DNA of 34,575 nucleotides, from assembly GCF_015356865.1 (NCBI RefSeq), contig NZ_JAAFZA010000105.1, positions 1 to 34,575 on the forward strand, written 5' to 3'. The position numbers and the translations under genes are program-made. The stretch comes from Catenulispora pinisilvae (lineage in GTDB: Bacteria; Actinomycetota; Actinomycetes; Streptomycetales; Catenulisporaceae). Below are positions 1-6,859 of the stretch, piece after piece (position 1 is the stretch's first letter; the number at the start of each line of letters is the position of its first letter). Below the pieces are notes generated by a model. The model searched no databases, was not told the DNA's origin, and worked only from the letters and a program-made list of their open reading frames with translations.

Positions 1-546
1 ACCCAACACCCCGGCATCCGGCACCCCATCCGCCCCAGCCACGATCCGCGCATTGTGCGCCAACTCCGCAACCAACCCATCCCCGGCCCGCACCACATCG
101 TCCCGGATATCACCCCAGGCACGATCCACGGCCACCAACAACTGCCGGAACGAAGGCAACCCATGCCGAGCCACCGGCGGATAGTACGTACCGGCCTGAA
201 AAGGCTTCCCCTCCGGCGTGGCGAACACCGTCATCGGCCACCCCCCACCCCCCGTCATCGCCTGCGTAGCCGCCATATAGACGGCATCCACATCAGGCCG
301 CTCCTCCCGATCCACCTTCACACACACGTACTTCTCGTTCATCAGCGCGGCGATCGCCTCATCCTCGAAGCTCTCGTGCGCCATCACGTGGCACCAATGG
401 CACGCGGCGTAGCCGATGGAGATGAGCAGCGGCACATCGCGGCGGCGCGCCTCAGCGAACGCCTCGTCGCCCCATTGGTACCAGTCCACCGGGTTGTCGG
501 CGTGCTGGAGGAGGTAGGGGGAGGTGGCATCCGCGAGCCGGTTCAT
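1..546 (-). CDS. YyaL/DUF255 thioredoxin-domain protein, N-terminal 182 residues (gene runs off the left edge)
   Basis: The minus strand reads ATG at 546 and stays open to base 1, so only the first 182 codons are in the window. The product starts [20 protein letters not shown] and continues with WYQWGDEAF, then the CxxC-bearing motif ACHWCHVM near residue 50, then [20 protein letters not shown] and [10 protein letters not shown]. These are the hallmarks of the YyaL/SSP411 family (DUF255: a thioredoxin-like domain followed in full-length members by an (alpha/alpha)6 barrel, about 650-700 residues). The barrel would lie outside the window. The biochemical role of the family is not settled. The gene is divergent from the next gene, with 82 bp between the starts. 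It is the intact parent of the two fragments at 2902-3066 and 6364-6555. Confidence 0.93.
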   Translation of the reverse strand, partial: MNRLADATSPYLLQHADNPVDWYQWGDEAFAEARRRDVPLLISIGYAACHWCHVMAHESFEDEAIAALMNEKYVCVKVDREERPDVDAVYMAATQAMTGGGGWPMTVFATPEGKPFQAGTYYPPVARHGLPSFRQLLVAVDRAWGDIRDDVVRAGDGLVAELAHNARIVAGADGVPDAGVLG

Positions 547-628
547 AAGCCCCATCCTCGCACGGCGTTGCATCGATCTCCTGACCAAGACACCAGCGAG
601 GCTGCACACTTGGTCCAGGAGGTTCACC

Positions 629-1246
629 ATGCACCACAACACCGCCGTTCGACGGTTGCGTACCATCGCCGAGGATTGCGACCGGGTCGGCTCGCTGTTA
701 GACGGCGAGGATGGGCTGGTCGGCATATACGCTTACGGCCCTGTACTCGATCAGCCCGGCCAGGAACTGGAGGCCGTGAACGTCCTCCTCGTGTTGGACA
801 TGTCCGCCGCGGAGCTTCCCTGGGGAGTCGAGACGCCAGGATGCTCCTCGATTGCTCACCTGCTCAGGCTGGACAAGGCGCCGGTCTTGAGGCGGTGGCG
901 GTCGGCGGAGCGGCCTGTGGGGAACCATGAGATCCGCAGGCCGATGCCCATCTGGTTGCGGGAGGACGGGGTCCAAACGGCCGCGCTCGATGCCCTGGTC
1001 CAGCGACGTGCCGAGCCGTTCCGACTCGCGGATCCTGATGACGATGTCCTCGCCGAGCAGATCGCCCATGAACTCGAGACGTCGACCGCGCACCTTCGCG
1101 CAGTCCGAGATCGCTACGGGGACGATGGCGACTGGCGTCGTTCGCATCGCGGCGACGGCCGATATCCCGAGGATCATCTCTGGCAGGCCGTTGACGGGTA
1201 TCTCGATCTCCTCGACGCGTCGGCTTCGACTCGCTCTCAGATCTGA
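629..1246 (+). CDS. Conserved actinobacterial protein of unknown function, copy A (DUF7711-like)
   Basis: A 205-residue soluble protein beginning [17 protein letters not shown]. The start is fixed by AGGAGG six to seven bases before ATG 629; an open frame further upstream has no ribosome site. Recognisable stretches are [61 protein letters not shown] and the C-terminal [16 protein letters not shown] associate this pattern with an actinobacterial family of unknown function, from memory DUF7711; the number needs checking. No membrane segment, signal or catalytic motif is evident. A gap-free paralogue (roughly 77% identical by eye) is at 4798-5415, and homology extends about 65 bp upstream of both starts. 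A damaged CcbP-like gene follows both copies. Confidence 0.85.
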   Translation: MHHNTAVRRLRTIAEDCDRVGSLLDGEDGLVGIYAYGPVLDQPGQELEAVNVLLVLDMSAAELPWGVETPGCSSIAHLLRLDKAPVLRRWRSAERPVGNHEIRRPMPIWLREDGVQTAALDALVQRRAEPFRLADPDDDVLAEQIAHELETSTAHLRAVRDRYGDDGDWRRSHRGDGRYPEDHLWQAVDGYLDLLDASASTRSQI

Positions 1247-1282
1247 CTGTTCCAGGTGGCATGACGCGGTAGCGCCACCGGT

Positions 1283-1510
1283 GTGAGCACGCTGAGTAAG
1301 CGAGAGCTCGACGCGCTGACGGAGGAAGCGATCGTTGACGCATACGACGAGTACGAGCGGACGGCCGGCTTCGCCAACGATGGGCCAGGGCCGGGCATCA
1401 CGGCACTTTGCCGTCGAGACAAGGAGCAGCAGCGCATCGGGATCCTGGACTTACCACCTGCGACCCCGCCGCCGGCGGGGTCGCAGTGGTCGCGGCAGAC
1501 CGCCACAGGC
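1283..1510 (+). pseudogene. CcbP-like calcium-binding protein gene with an internal deletion and lost 3' end
   Basis: A GTG at 1283 opens a frame reading STLSKRELDALTEEAIVDAY, typical of the start of small actinobacterial CcbP-type (Calci_bind_CcbP) proteins. After DEYERTAGF the sequence jumps to GITALCRRDKEQQRIGILDL and PPAGSQW, which is the C-terminal part of the family. From my recollection of the family, about 40 central residues are missing, yet the frame is kept. The normal stop after the W is also lost: the frame continues as arginine-rich nonsense to 1792, deep into the next gene. I therefore call it a pseudogene. A shorter remnant of a second copy lies at 5423-5491. Calcium binding by an intact member is family knowledge, not visible here. 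Confidence 0.7.
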
Positions 1511-1526
1511 TTACAGGGGCATAGAC

Positions 1527-2705
1527 GTGAGCGAGTATCAGTACTACGAGTTCCTTGCGCTAGACCAGCCGCTGAGCGACGACGCGTACGAGTATGTGCG
1601 CGACTTGTCGACTCGGGCGGAGATCACTCGGACCCGGTTCGTCAACGAATACCAGTGGGGCGACTTCCGAGGAAATCCATCAGCATTGATGGACCTCTGC
1701 TACGACGCACATCTGTACTTCGCAAACTGGGGCACGCGGATCCTGATGCTCCGCCTGCCGCCGTCCTGGCTCGACCTGGATACCGCGGCTGAATACTGCA
1801 ACGACGAAACCTTCAGCGCTCGCCGCAGCGGGAAGAACATCGTGCTGGAGTTCCAAAGCCAGGACGAGAGCGGCGAAGACTGGGGGTACGAAGTCCCCGG
1901 CTCACTCGGCTTGTTCGTCGGCATACGGAACGAACTGTCCGCGGGAGACCTGCGTCCGCTTTACCTTGCCTGGCTGGCCGGCGCCTACTACGTCTTGGAC
2001 GAGAACGAGGGCGACCAGTCAGATGGCGACCAGGAAGACGACTACGAAGTCGAGCCACCTGTTCCGGCGGGCCTCGCACAGTTGACAGCGCCCCAGCGTG
2101 CGTTGGCTGACTTCCTCCGCGTAGATCAAGACCTGCTGAAGGCCGCAGCAGAGGCCTCGGCGCCGACAGTTGACAAGCCTGCCGCCGATCAGGACGGGGC
2201 CATGGATTCCTGGATCGGCGGGCTCACCAAGAAGCAGAAGGACGAGACCCTTCGCCGCTTGCTGTCCGACGACCACGCTCGTGCCCGGAAGGAAATCCTG
2301 CGCAGCCTTCAACCACGCGCCCCCAAGCCTTCCACCGTTCGACGCAGGATGTCCTCACTCATGGCAGCGGCAGCTTCCCAGGCCGACATCCGCGAGGCGG
2401 AGCGACAGCAAGAACTGGAGCGACAGCAAGGACTGCGCGACCTGGAAGCTCAGCGCCACCGTGAAAGCCAGCTCGCCCTGCTCTCGGACCGCGGCGAGCG
2501 GCCGTGGGCCGACGTCGCGGACCTGATAGCCGCGAAGAAGCCGACCTCATACGACGCCGCCATCCGGCTGCTCACCGACCTCGCCGAGATCAGTCGCCGC
2601 CGCGGCCGGTCCGCACAGTTCGCCGAGCGGCTCGCGGAGCTGCGCTCGGCTCACCAGCGCAAACCGAGCCTCATCGAGCGGCTAGACGCAGCCGACCTGC
2701 CCTGA
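1527..2705 (+). CDS. Hypothetical protein of the SWIM-protein-associated type
   Basis: A 392-residue soluble protein starting at GTG 1527 (SEYQYYEFLALDQPLSDDAY), with an AGGGG ribosome site about 7 nt upstream. An in-frame start at 1335 would overlap the CcbP-like frame and reads as low-quality arginine-rich sequence, so I rejected it. The N-terminal ~170 residues contain TRTRFVNEYQWGDFRGNP, HLYFANWGTRILMLRLP and PLYLAWLAGAYY. An acidic linker, a charged, probably coiled-coil stretch (EAERQQELERQQ, about residues 290-320) and a C-terminal RKPSLIERLDAADLP follow. I recognise the N-terminal pattern from actinobacterial hypotheticals usually encoded beside SWIM zinc-finger proteins; no SWIM gene is present here. 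Function unknown. A 5' neighbour on the same strand is the CcbP pseudogene. Confidence 0.85.
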   Translation: MSEYQYYEFLALDQPLSDDAYEYVRDLSTRAEITRTRFVNEYQWGDFRGNPSALMDLCYDAHLYFANWGTRILMLRLPPSWLDLDTAAEYCNDETFSARRSGKNIVLEFQSQDESGEDWGYEVPGSLGLFVGIRNELSAGDLRPLYLAWLAGAYYVLDENEGDQSDGDQEDDYEVEPPVPAGLAQLTAPQRALADFLRVDQDLLKAAAEASAPTVDKPAADQDGAMDSWIGGLTKKQKDETLRRLLSDDHARARKEILRSLQPRAPKPSTVRRRMSSLMAAAASQADIREAERQQELERQQGLRDLEAQRHRESQLALLSDRGERPWADVADLIAAKKPTSYDAAIRLLTDLAEISRRRGRSAQFAERLAELRSAHQRKPSLIERLDAADLP

Positions 2706-2772
2706 TCTGACCTGCCTGCTTGCCTGCCGATCCCGCACTACCTGAGGGGCGATCCCACGAAGATCAGACGTC

Positions 2773-2811
2773 CGACAATTCTGGGATTTCTGTTCTGGCA
2801 GTTCTGGGATT
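2773..2811 (+). repeat. 39-bp direct repeat, left copy
   Basis: Starts CGACAATTCTGGGA and ends TTCTGGGATT; matches 3213-3251 at about 31 of 39 positions. Within each copy the motif TTCTGGGA occurs twice. The two copies bracket the yyaL fragment. Confidence 0.7.
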
Positions 2812-2901
2812 CAGAGCTACAACTCCGTCCCAGCCCCCGGCCATATGAGCGCAGCGCCCTCGCCGGCGGATGCGACAAGGAGCTGACTAGAGCGCTTAAC
2901 G

Positions 2902-3066
2902 CATCACGTGGCACCAGTGGCACGCGGCGTAGCCGATGGAGATGAGAAGGGGGACGTCGCGGCGGCGGGCTTCCGCGAACGCCTCGTCGCCCCATTGGTA
3001 CCAGTCCACCGGGTTGTCGGCGTGCTGAAGCAGGTAGGGCCAGGTCGCGGTAGCCAATCGGTTCTC
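2902..3066 (-). pseudogene. yyaL/DUF255 5' fragment, copy 2
   Basis: On the minus strand this encodes [40 protein letters not shown] and [14 protein letters not shown], then R and a stop. It matches the start of the intact gene (382-546) at about 87% of bases by hand count, without gaps. The ATG of the parent is GAG here. Upstream in the same frame, an ATG at 3174 would give a 92-residue product with a non-homologous N-terminus, so expression cannot be excluded. It lacks everything after CHWCHVM, that is, most of the thioredoxin domain and all of the barrel. I treat it as a fragment left by duplication. Confidence 0.85.
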
Positions 3067-3212
3067 GGTGCCAGCCTCCCATAGGCGGGCCGGACGAGAC
3101 ACGATTCGGCCGTACCCGGCGCGGAACGCCGACCGGGTCGGCTTATCGGCCGTGACGTGCCGAGCAGGGGCCAACGTCGGACGCGATGGTGACGGTGGGG
3201 GGATCGGAAGCT

Positions 3213-3251
3213 CGACAATTCTGGGAAGTTCGGTGTGGCGATTCTGGGATT
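3213..3251 (+). repeat. 39-bp direct repeat, right copy
   Basis: Second copy of the repeat at 2773-2811, same orientation, with identical first 14 and last 10 bases. It abuts the AAA_14-like scrap that begins at 3251, so the left copy may be a piece of the same lost gene. Confidence 0.7.
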
Positions 3252-3352
3252 TTCGGGCCGTGGCGGCGGACCTCGAACTGTTCGTGGCGGCCGATCGTGC
3301 GGCGCCTATCTGTATCGACGAGTTCCAGCACTTTCCTCAGCTTCTCGACACG
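3251..3352 (+). pseudogene. Remnant of an AAA_14/DUF4143-type ATPase
   Basis: The plus-strand frame reads [20 protein letters not shown] then [14 protein letters not shown]. Hydrophobic-DE-F/I-QH-x-P-x-LL is the Walker B region of AAA_14 ATPases (the N-terminal part of DUF4143 proteins), and the preceding A-DxELF matches the same family. There is no Walker A upstream, because the yyaL fragment region replaces it, and the family's continuation after the Walker B is missing. Only about 34 codons are recognisable. Confidence 0.6.
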
Positions 3353-3504
3353 AACGTTTCGACGAGGTTAGTGAACGGTTCGAGGCGTGGGCCGCATGCC
3401 CGCATTGACGCAGTTCGGTCTGCGAGCCTTCGCGCTGCGGATCGTGCGGTTCGCGAAGGCCGTCTTCCCCTGGCGGTCGCCTAGGGGTGCGGGTGGAGTT
3501 CGAT

Positions 3505-3540
3505 AGTTTGACGCAATGATTACGTCAAACTGTCATTGAT
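3505..3540 (+). promoter_or_regulatory. fic promoter overlapped by interlocking inverted repeats
   Basis: AGTTTGACG (3505-3513) and CGTCAAACT (3523-3531) form a perfect 9-bp inverted repeat with a 9-nt spacer. A second inverted pair, CAATGA (3514-3519) and TCATTG (3533-3538), interlocks with it. TTGACG at 3508-3513 fits a -35 box; 17 nt later TGTCAT (3531-3536) could be a weak -10. That places the transcription start about at the A of ATG 3543, which lacks a ribosome site, so a leaderless mRNA is likely. The repeats would act as an operator covering the promoter. Confidence 0.6.
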
Positions 3541-3542
3541 GC

Positions 3543-4679
3543 ATGCTCTACCCGACACCTGAACTCGACGCCGACGACCAGCGCGTACTCGGCGAGATCG
3601 ACCGCGCCCGGGAGAGCTTGAAGCACCAAGTAGCCGCCTCGCCGGCGAAGTGGACCGCTAGATTGCGGAAGTTCCTCACGGCTGACGCCGTCGCGGCATC
3701 GAACTCCATCGAAGGCTTCAAAGTCTCGACGGTCGACGTCGAAGACCTGCTCGACGGCGAGCGCGACGTTGACGTCACCGATGAGAACCGCCAGGAGACG
3801 CTCGCGTACCAGCAGATGATGACGTATGTCCAGACGCTGCATGATTCGGGCGACTTCAGCTATAGCAAGGGCCTCCTCAATGGCCTGCACTGGATGCTGC
3901 AAGGCCACCGACACGGCAATCGGAAGCCAGCCGGACAATGGCGTCGCGGACCCGTCTTCGTCACCGATGCCCGCGACCCCAGCATTGCCGCGTACACAGC
4001 TCCGGACACGGCCGACGTCCCCGACCTAATGCATGAACTCATCGACTGGCTGAACAACGACGACCGAAGCCACCCCCTGGTACGCGCGGCAATGGCGCAC
4101 CTGGACCTGGTGTTCATCCATCCCTGGGCCGACGGCAACGGGCGTATGTCACGGTCATTACAGACGCTCATGATTGCGCGCGAAGACGTTCTGGCCCCCG
4201 AGTTCTCGTCCATCGAGGCATGGTTGGGACGGCCTGGCAATACCTGGGAGTACTACCGTGAGCTCGCACGCCGCGGTGCCACGTACCTTCCGGATCAGGA
4301 CGTTTCAAGTTGGATCCGCTTCAATCTCACGGCATACCATCAACAAGCTCGAACGGTGCAAGCTCGGCTCAACCGTTCCGGGCAAGTGTGGACCGAGTTG
4401 TCAGGCTTCGCAGCCAGTACAGGCCGCGACGATCGGATCGTGTCCGCCCTCCATGATGTCGCCATGGCCGGCCGAGTCCGCCGTTCCCGTTACGAGCACG
4501 CCGAAAATCTCAGCATGCAGCAGGCTCAGCGGGATCTGCGCGACCTCGTCACCGCCGAAGTACTCGAACCAGTCGGCCGCACACGCGCCCGCTACTACAC
4601 GGCAGGCGCACGGTTCCCCGAACAAGCGCTTCACATCGCTCGTACACCCATGACCCTGTCCGACCCGTATTCCCAGTGA
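3543..4679 (+). CDS. Fic-family adenylyltransferase (AMPylator-type) protein
   Basis: A 378-residue Fic protein. The core motif HPWADGNGRMSR (residues about 197-208) fits HxFxDGNGRxxR, with the usual catalytic His, the anion-binding DGNGR and a Trp in place of Phe. The N-terminal SNSIEGF (about 53-59) matches the (S/T)xxxE(G/N) inhibitory helix, so this is an auto-inhibited class II enzyme whose Glu should block productive ATP binding. The C-terminal ~100 residues, with QQAQRDLRDLVTAEVLEPVG, look like a winged-helix domain. Fic enzymes usually transfer AMP to a hydroxyl of a target protein; the target here is unknown. There is no separate antitoxin gene, consistent with built-in inhibition. 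It appears to have been inserted between the yyaL fragment and copy B of the unknown gene. Confidence 0.93.
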   Translation: MLYPTPELDADDQRVLGEIDRARESLKHQVAASPAKWTARLRKFLTADAVAASNSIEGFKVSTVDVEDLLDGERDVDVTDENRQETLAYQQMMTYVQTLHDSGDFSYSKGLLNGLHWMLQGHRHGNRKPAGQWRRGPVFVTDARDPSIAAYTAPDTADVPDLMHELIDWLNNDDRSHPLVRAAMAHLDLVFIHPWADGNGRMSRSLQTLMIAREDVLAPEFSSIEAWLGRPGNTWEYYRELARRGATYLPDQDVSSWIRFNLTAYHQQARTVQARLNRSGQVWTELSGFAASTGRDDRIVSALHDVAMAGRVRRSRYEHAENLSMQQAQRDLRDLVTAEVLEPVGRTRARYYTAGARFPEQALHIARTPMTLSDPYSQ

Positions 4680-4797
4680 CGCCGACGGCCGGGCATCCGG
4701 CACACCCGGCAAGGCTCGCCATATCGACGCATGGCGTTCGGCCGATGTCCCGACCAAGACGCCGAGCAAGTCGCATGCTGGGTTCAGGAGGTTGCCC

Positions 4798-5415
4798 ATG
4801 CATTTCAACACCGCTGTCCGGCGGCTGCGCGTCATCGCCGAGGATTGTCAAAAGACCGGCCCGCTACTCGACGGTGGGGACGGCCTGCTGGCCGTTCACG
4901 CCTTCGGGCCGGTACTCGATCACCCCGGCCAAGACCTGGAGGCCGCGAATATCGTGCTGGTGATGGGCATGTCCGCCGATGAGCTCCCGTGGGGTGTGGA
5001 GCCGCCGAAGTGTTCCGCTCTTGCTCGCCTGCTCAGGCTGGACAAGTCTCCGGTCCTGTGGCGATGGCGGCCGGCTGAGTGGCCGGTCGCGAACCATGAG
5101 ATCCGAGGGCCGATGCCCATCTGGTCACGGGAGGACGGAGTCCGGACTGCGGCTCTCGATGCTTTGGCCGAGCGGCGCGCCGAGCGGTTCCGACTCCCGG
5201 ATCCTGATGACGATGCCCTGGCCGAGCAGAGCGCCCGCGAACTCCAGACCTCACTCGCGCACCTTCGCGCCGTCCGCGATCGCTACTGGGACGACCTCGA
5301 CTGGCAGCGCTCGCATCGGCGCGACGGCCGCTATCCCGAGGATCATCTCTGGCAGGCCGTTGACGGCTACCTCGACCTCCTCGACAGGTCGGCATCGACT
5401 CGCTCTCAGATCTGA
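4798..5415 (+). CDS. Conserved protein of unknown function, copy B (DUF7711-like)
   Basis: A 205-residue protein starting [17 protein letters not shown], a gap-free paralogue of the product of 629-1246 with the same C-terminal [10 protein letters not shown]-type end. AGGAGG at 4786-4791 sits 6 nt before ATG 4798, so this start is preferred to the in-frame TTG at 4792. Differences from copy A are scattered substitutions with no stops or frameshifts, and motifs such as ELPWGVEPP, LLRLDK, NHEIRGPMPIW and [14 protein letters not shown] are kept, which argues that both copies have remained functional. Homology between the copies starts near 4730 (564 in copy A), includes the leader, and continues into the CcbP scrap downstream. 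Confidence 0.85.
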   Translation: MHFNTAVRRLRVIAEDCQKTGPLLDGGDGLLAVHAFGPVLDHPGQDLEAANIVLVMGMSADELPWGVEPPKCSALARLLRLDKSPVLWRWRPAEWPVANHEIRGPMPIWSREDGVRTAALDALAERRAERFRLPDPDDDALAEQSARELQTSLAHLRAVRDRYWDDLDWQRSHRRDGRYPEDHLWQAVDGYLDLLDRSASTRSQI

Positions 5416-5422
5416 CTGCTCC

Positions 5423-5491
5423 AAGGAGAGGCAGCGCATCGGGATCCTGGATCTGCCGCTGCCGTCACCACGGCCAGCCGGGTCCGAGTGG
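5423..5491 (+). pseudogene. CcbP-like C-terminal remnant, second copy
   Basis: Eight bases after the preceding stop the plus strand reads KERQRIGILDLPLPSPRPAG then SEW, equivalent to KEQQRIGILDLPPATPPPAG-SQW of the 1283-1510 pseudogene. The whole N-terminal part of the gene is absent and no start is available. It marks the 3' limit of the duplicated segment. Confidence 0.75.
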
Positions 5492-5580
5492 ACGAGAACG
5501 GCCCCGCCGACCGAGCACTCCCGCGCCCGGCCCACGAGGCCGCTCCACGTCATAGGCGCTAGGTCATACGCGCCACGTGC

Positions 5581-6132
5581 TTAGCCCTGCCAGTTGTCCA
5601 GCACCTTGTTCGGGTCGTAGAGCACGACCGTGCTGCCGACCATGTCCATCAGGGACTTGTGCTGCTTGTTGCTCAAGAAGAGGATGAACGAGATGAGGCC
5701 CGTGATGGCTCCCAGGATTCCCTGGGCGAGGCCGCCGACGATGTCGCGCAGGGCCATCGTGCCCCAGGTTGCGACGCGGCCGTTGGCCGGGGTCCAGCAG
5801 CGCATGCCGAGGACCTGCTGTGTCGGGCCGCGGCCCTTGCTCCAGGAGATCAGGCCCCAGATGAGGTAGCCGATGCCGAGGGTGACCACGAGCAGGAGGA
5901 GGGACAGGAAGTAGGCGCCGATGCGGCGGCCGACGCTGGCGAGCTGGACTCCCTGCGGGAGGATGAGCTCCGAGGCCGGGTCGTAGTACATGCCCGGCGG
6001 CACGTTCATCTGCTGCGGCGCCCCGTATCCGTAGCCGGCAGGAACGGGCGGCGCCTGCGGCATGCCCTGGTAGCCCGGGACATACTGCTGTCCGCCGGGC
6101 TGGGGCGAGTCCGGGTACTGCGGCTGAGTCAT
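5581..6132 (-). CDS. RDD-family membrane protein
   Basis: A 183-residue protein. The first ~60 residues are Pro/Gln/Tyr/Gly-rich (MTQPQYPDSPQPGGQQYVPG...), a disordered cytoplasmic tail common in actinobacterial RDD proteins. Two hydrophobic segments follow: one after ASVGRRIGAY (about 79-105), and one around GLAQGILGAITGLISFILFL (about 135-160). GPTQQVLGMRCW and HKSLMDMVGSTVVL match the RDD fold, where the family's Arg-Asp-Asp pattern is only partly kept. I chose ATG 6132: the in-frame upstream ATG at 6270 adds sequence unlike any RDD protein, and AAGAG lies about 8 nt before 6132. The transport role of RDD proteins is poorly defined. Confidence 0.85.
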   Translation of the reverse strand: MTQPQYPDSPQPGGQQYVPGYQGMPQAPPVPAGYGYGAPQQMNVPPGMYYDPASELILPQGVQLASVGRRIGAYFLSLLLLVVTLGIGYLIWGLISWSKGRGPTQQVLGMRCWTPANGRVATWGTMALRDIVGGLAQGILGAITGLISFILFLSNKQHKSLMDMVGSTVVLYDPNKVLDNWQG

Positions 6133-6363
6133 CGATGAGTCTCTTTCTCCATAGGCCGCGTCGACCCCGCCTATGGCGTGACCCCCGCAGTCCATCCGGA
6201 TTAGTGGTGGATTGCTTCCGACTGTTGTGTTTGCCGGGGCCCGACAGTCCCAATGATGCTCAGCACGCATGTCTGATCGACAAGGTGACCGCTAACCCCC
6301 GGCGCACCAGTGTGCCGAACTGCGCAAACGCGCGCTACCCCTTCGGCGAAGGTTAATTATGCG

Positions 6364-6555
6364 GGCGGGTACCGAGGTAACTCCAGTGGCGCGCCGCGCA
6401 CCCCGTGGGATGCTGAGCGGGGCACCTCGTCGCCGGGCCTCCGTGAGCACTTCATCACCCCATTTATACCATTTGGTAGCGAGATCGGCGCGCCGAAACA
6501 GCCGAATGGAACAGCCGAAGTGCGGCCGACGAGGTGTCACGCCAGCAAGCCGGTT
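6364..6555 (-). pseudogene. yyaL/DUF255 5' fragment, copy 3 (decayed)
   Basis: The minus strand reads NRLAGVTPRR near 6555, then after a scrambled section WYKWGDEVLTEARRRGAPLS and IPRGARRATGVTSVPA. This follows the parent order [10 protein letters not shown]..., [34 protein letters not shown]. The CxxC region is lost by small indels and substitutions, and there are about 8 extra codons between NRLAG and WYKW. Base-level similarity is clear at AGCCGGTT (start-codon side) and at CCAGTGG (CHWCH side). It covers the same section of yyaL as copy 2 and is more diverged, so it is probably older. Confidence 0.7.
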
Positions 6556-6597
6556 GAGGGCCCCGGCGGAGACGAGCGACCGGGGCCCCGCCTCAAC
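6553..6597 (-). terminator. Strong hairpin after a truncated minus-strand gene
   Basis: GGGCCCCGG (6558-6566) pairs with CCGGGGCCC (6580-6588), and GTTGAG (6553-6558) with CTCAAC (6592-6597), giving a long GC-rich stem with a small internal bulge. No U-tract is present, which is common for actinomycete terminators. It begins at the stop codon of the 6593-6688 tail. Confidence 0.6.
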
Positions 6598-6688
6598 GCC
6601 ACGCCTCCGCCACCGCGAGCGAGTAGTTCCGCGACCGATCGCCGATGAAGGCCTCGAACCACGCCGACGTCCACCCCGACAGCGAGAC
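6593..6688 (-). pseudogene. C-terminal tail of an unidentified gene
   Basis: The minus strand holds 31 open codons that read like real protein (GWTSAWFEAFIGDRSRNYSL then AVAEAWR, stop at 6595-6593). It is bounded upstream by a TGA in frame, has no usable start, and is followed immediately by a strong hairpin. I do not recognise the family. It is best explained as the 3' end of a deleted gene with its own terminator. Confidence 0.45.
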
Positions 6689-6859
6689 TCACCCTCGAAC
6701 AAGCCTTCGATAAATCGCTATCGTTGTCAGGACCCTGCGACTATTCTGGACTAGCAAGGGCACGTCGACACGCTGCGCCCGCCCGCTACATATGGGCAGG
6801 TCAAGCGACCCTTGACCGTCGAGCGCAGCACCATCCGAACGGAAGGAACCGAGTCCGTC

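Larger units (their letters stand above)
2706..3542. other. 837-bp stretch without an intact gene
   Basis: Between the SWIM-associated-type gene and fic there is no intact gene. The stretch holds two 39-bp direct repeats, a yyaL 5' fragment on the minus strand, a scrap of an AAA_14/DUF4143 ATPase on the plus strand, an unassigned 3353-3484 segment and the fic promoter/operator. It looks like an accumulation site for broken genes. Confidence 0.75.
6133..6859. other. 727-bp stretch without an intact gene
   Basis: Between the RDD gene and the beta-propeller gene lie the RDD 5' leader, a decayed third yyaL 5' fragment (6364-6555), a strong hairpin (6553-6597) and a 31-codon gene tail (6593-6688). 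The remainder, about 6690-6859, is relatively AT-rich around 6700-6750 and probably carries the promoter of the downstream gene; TATTCT at 6742-6747 is a possible -10 without a good -35. Confidence 0.65.

Noticed and set aside
55-930. Plus-strand open frame opposite yyaL and into the unknown gene
   Set aside because: Antisense to the DUF255 coding sequence and out of frame with the AGGAGG-preceded gene at 629.
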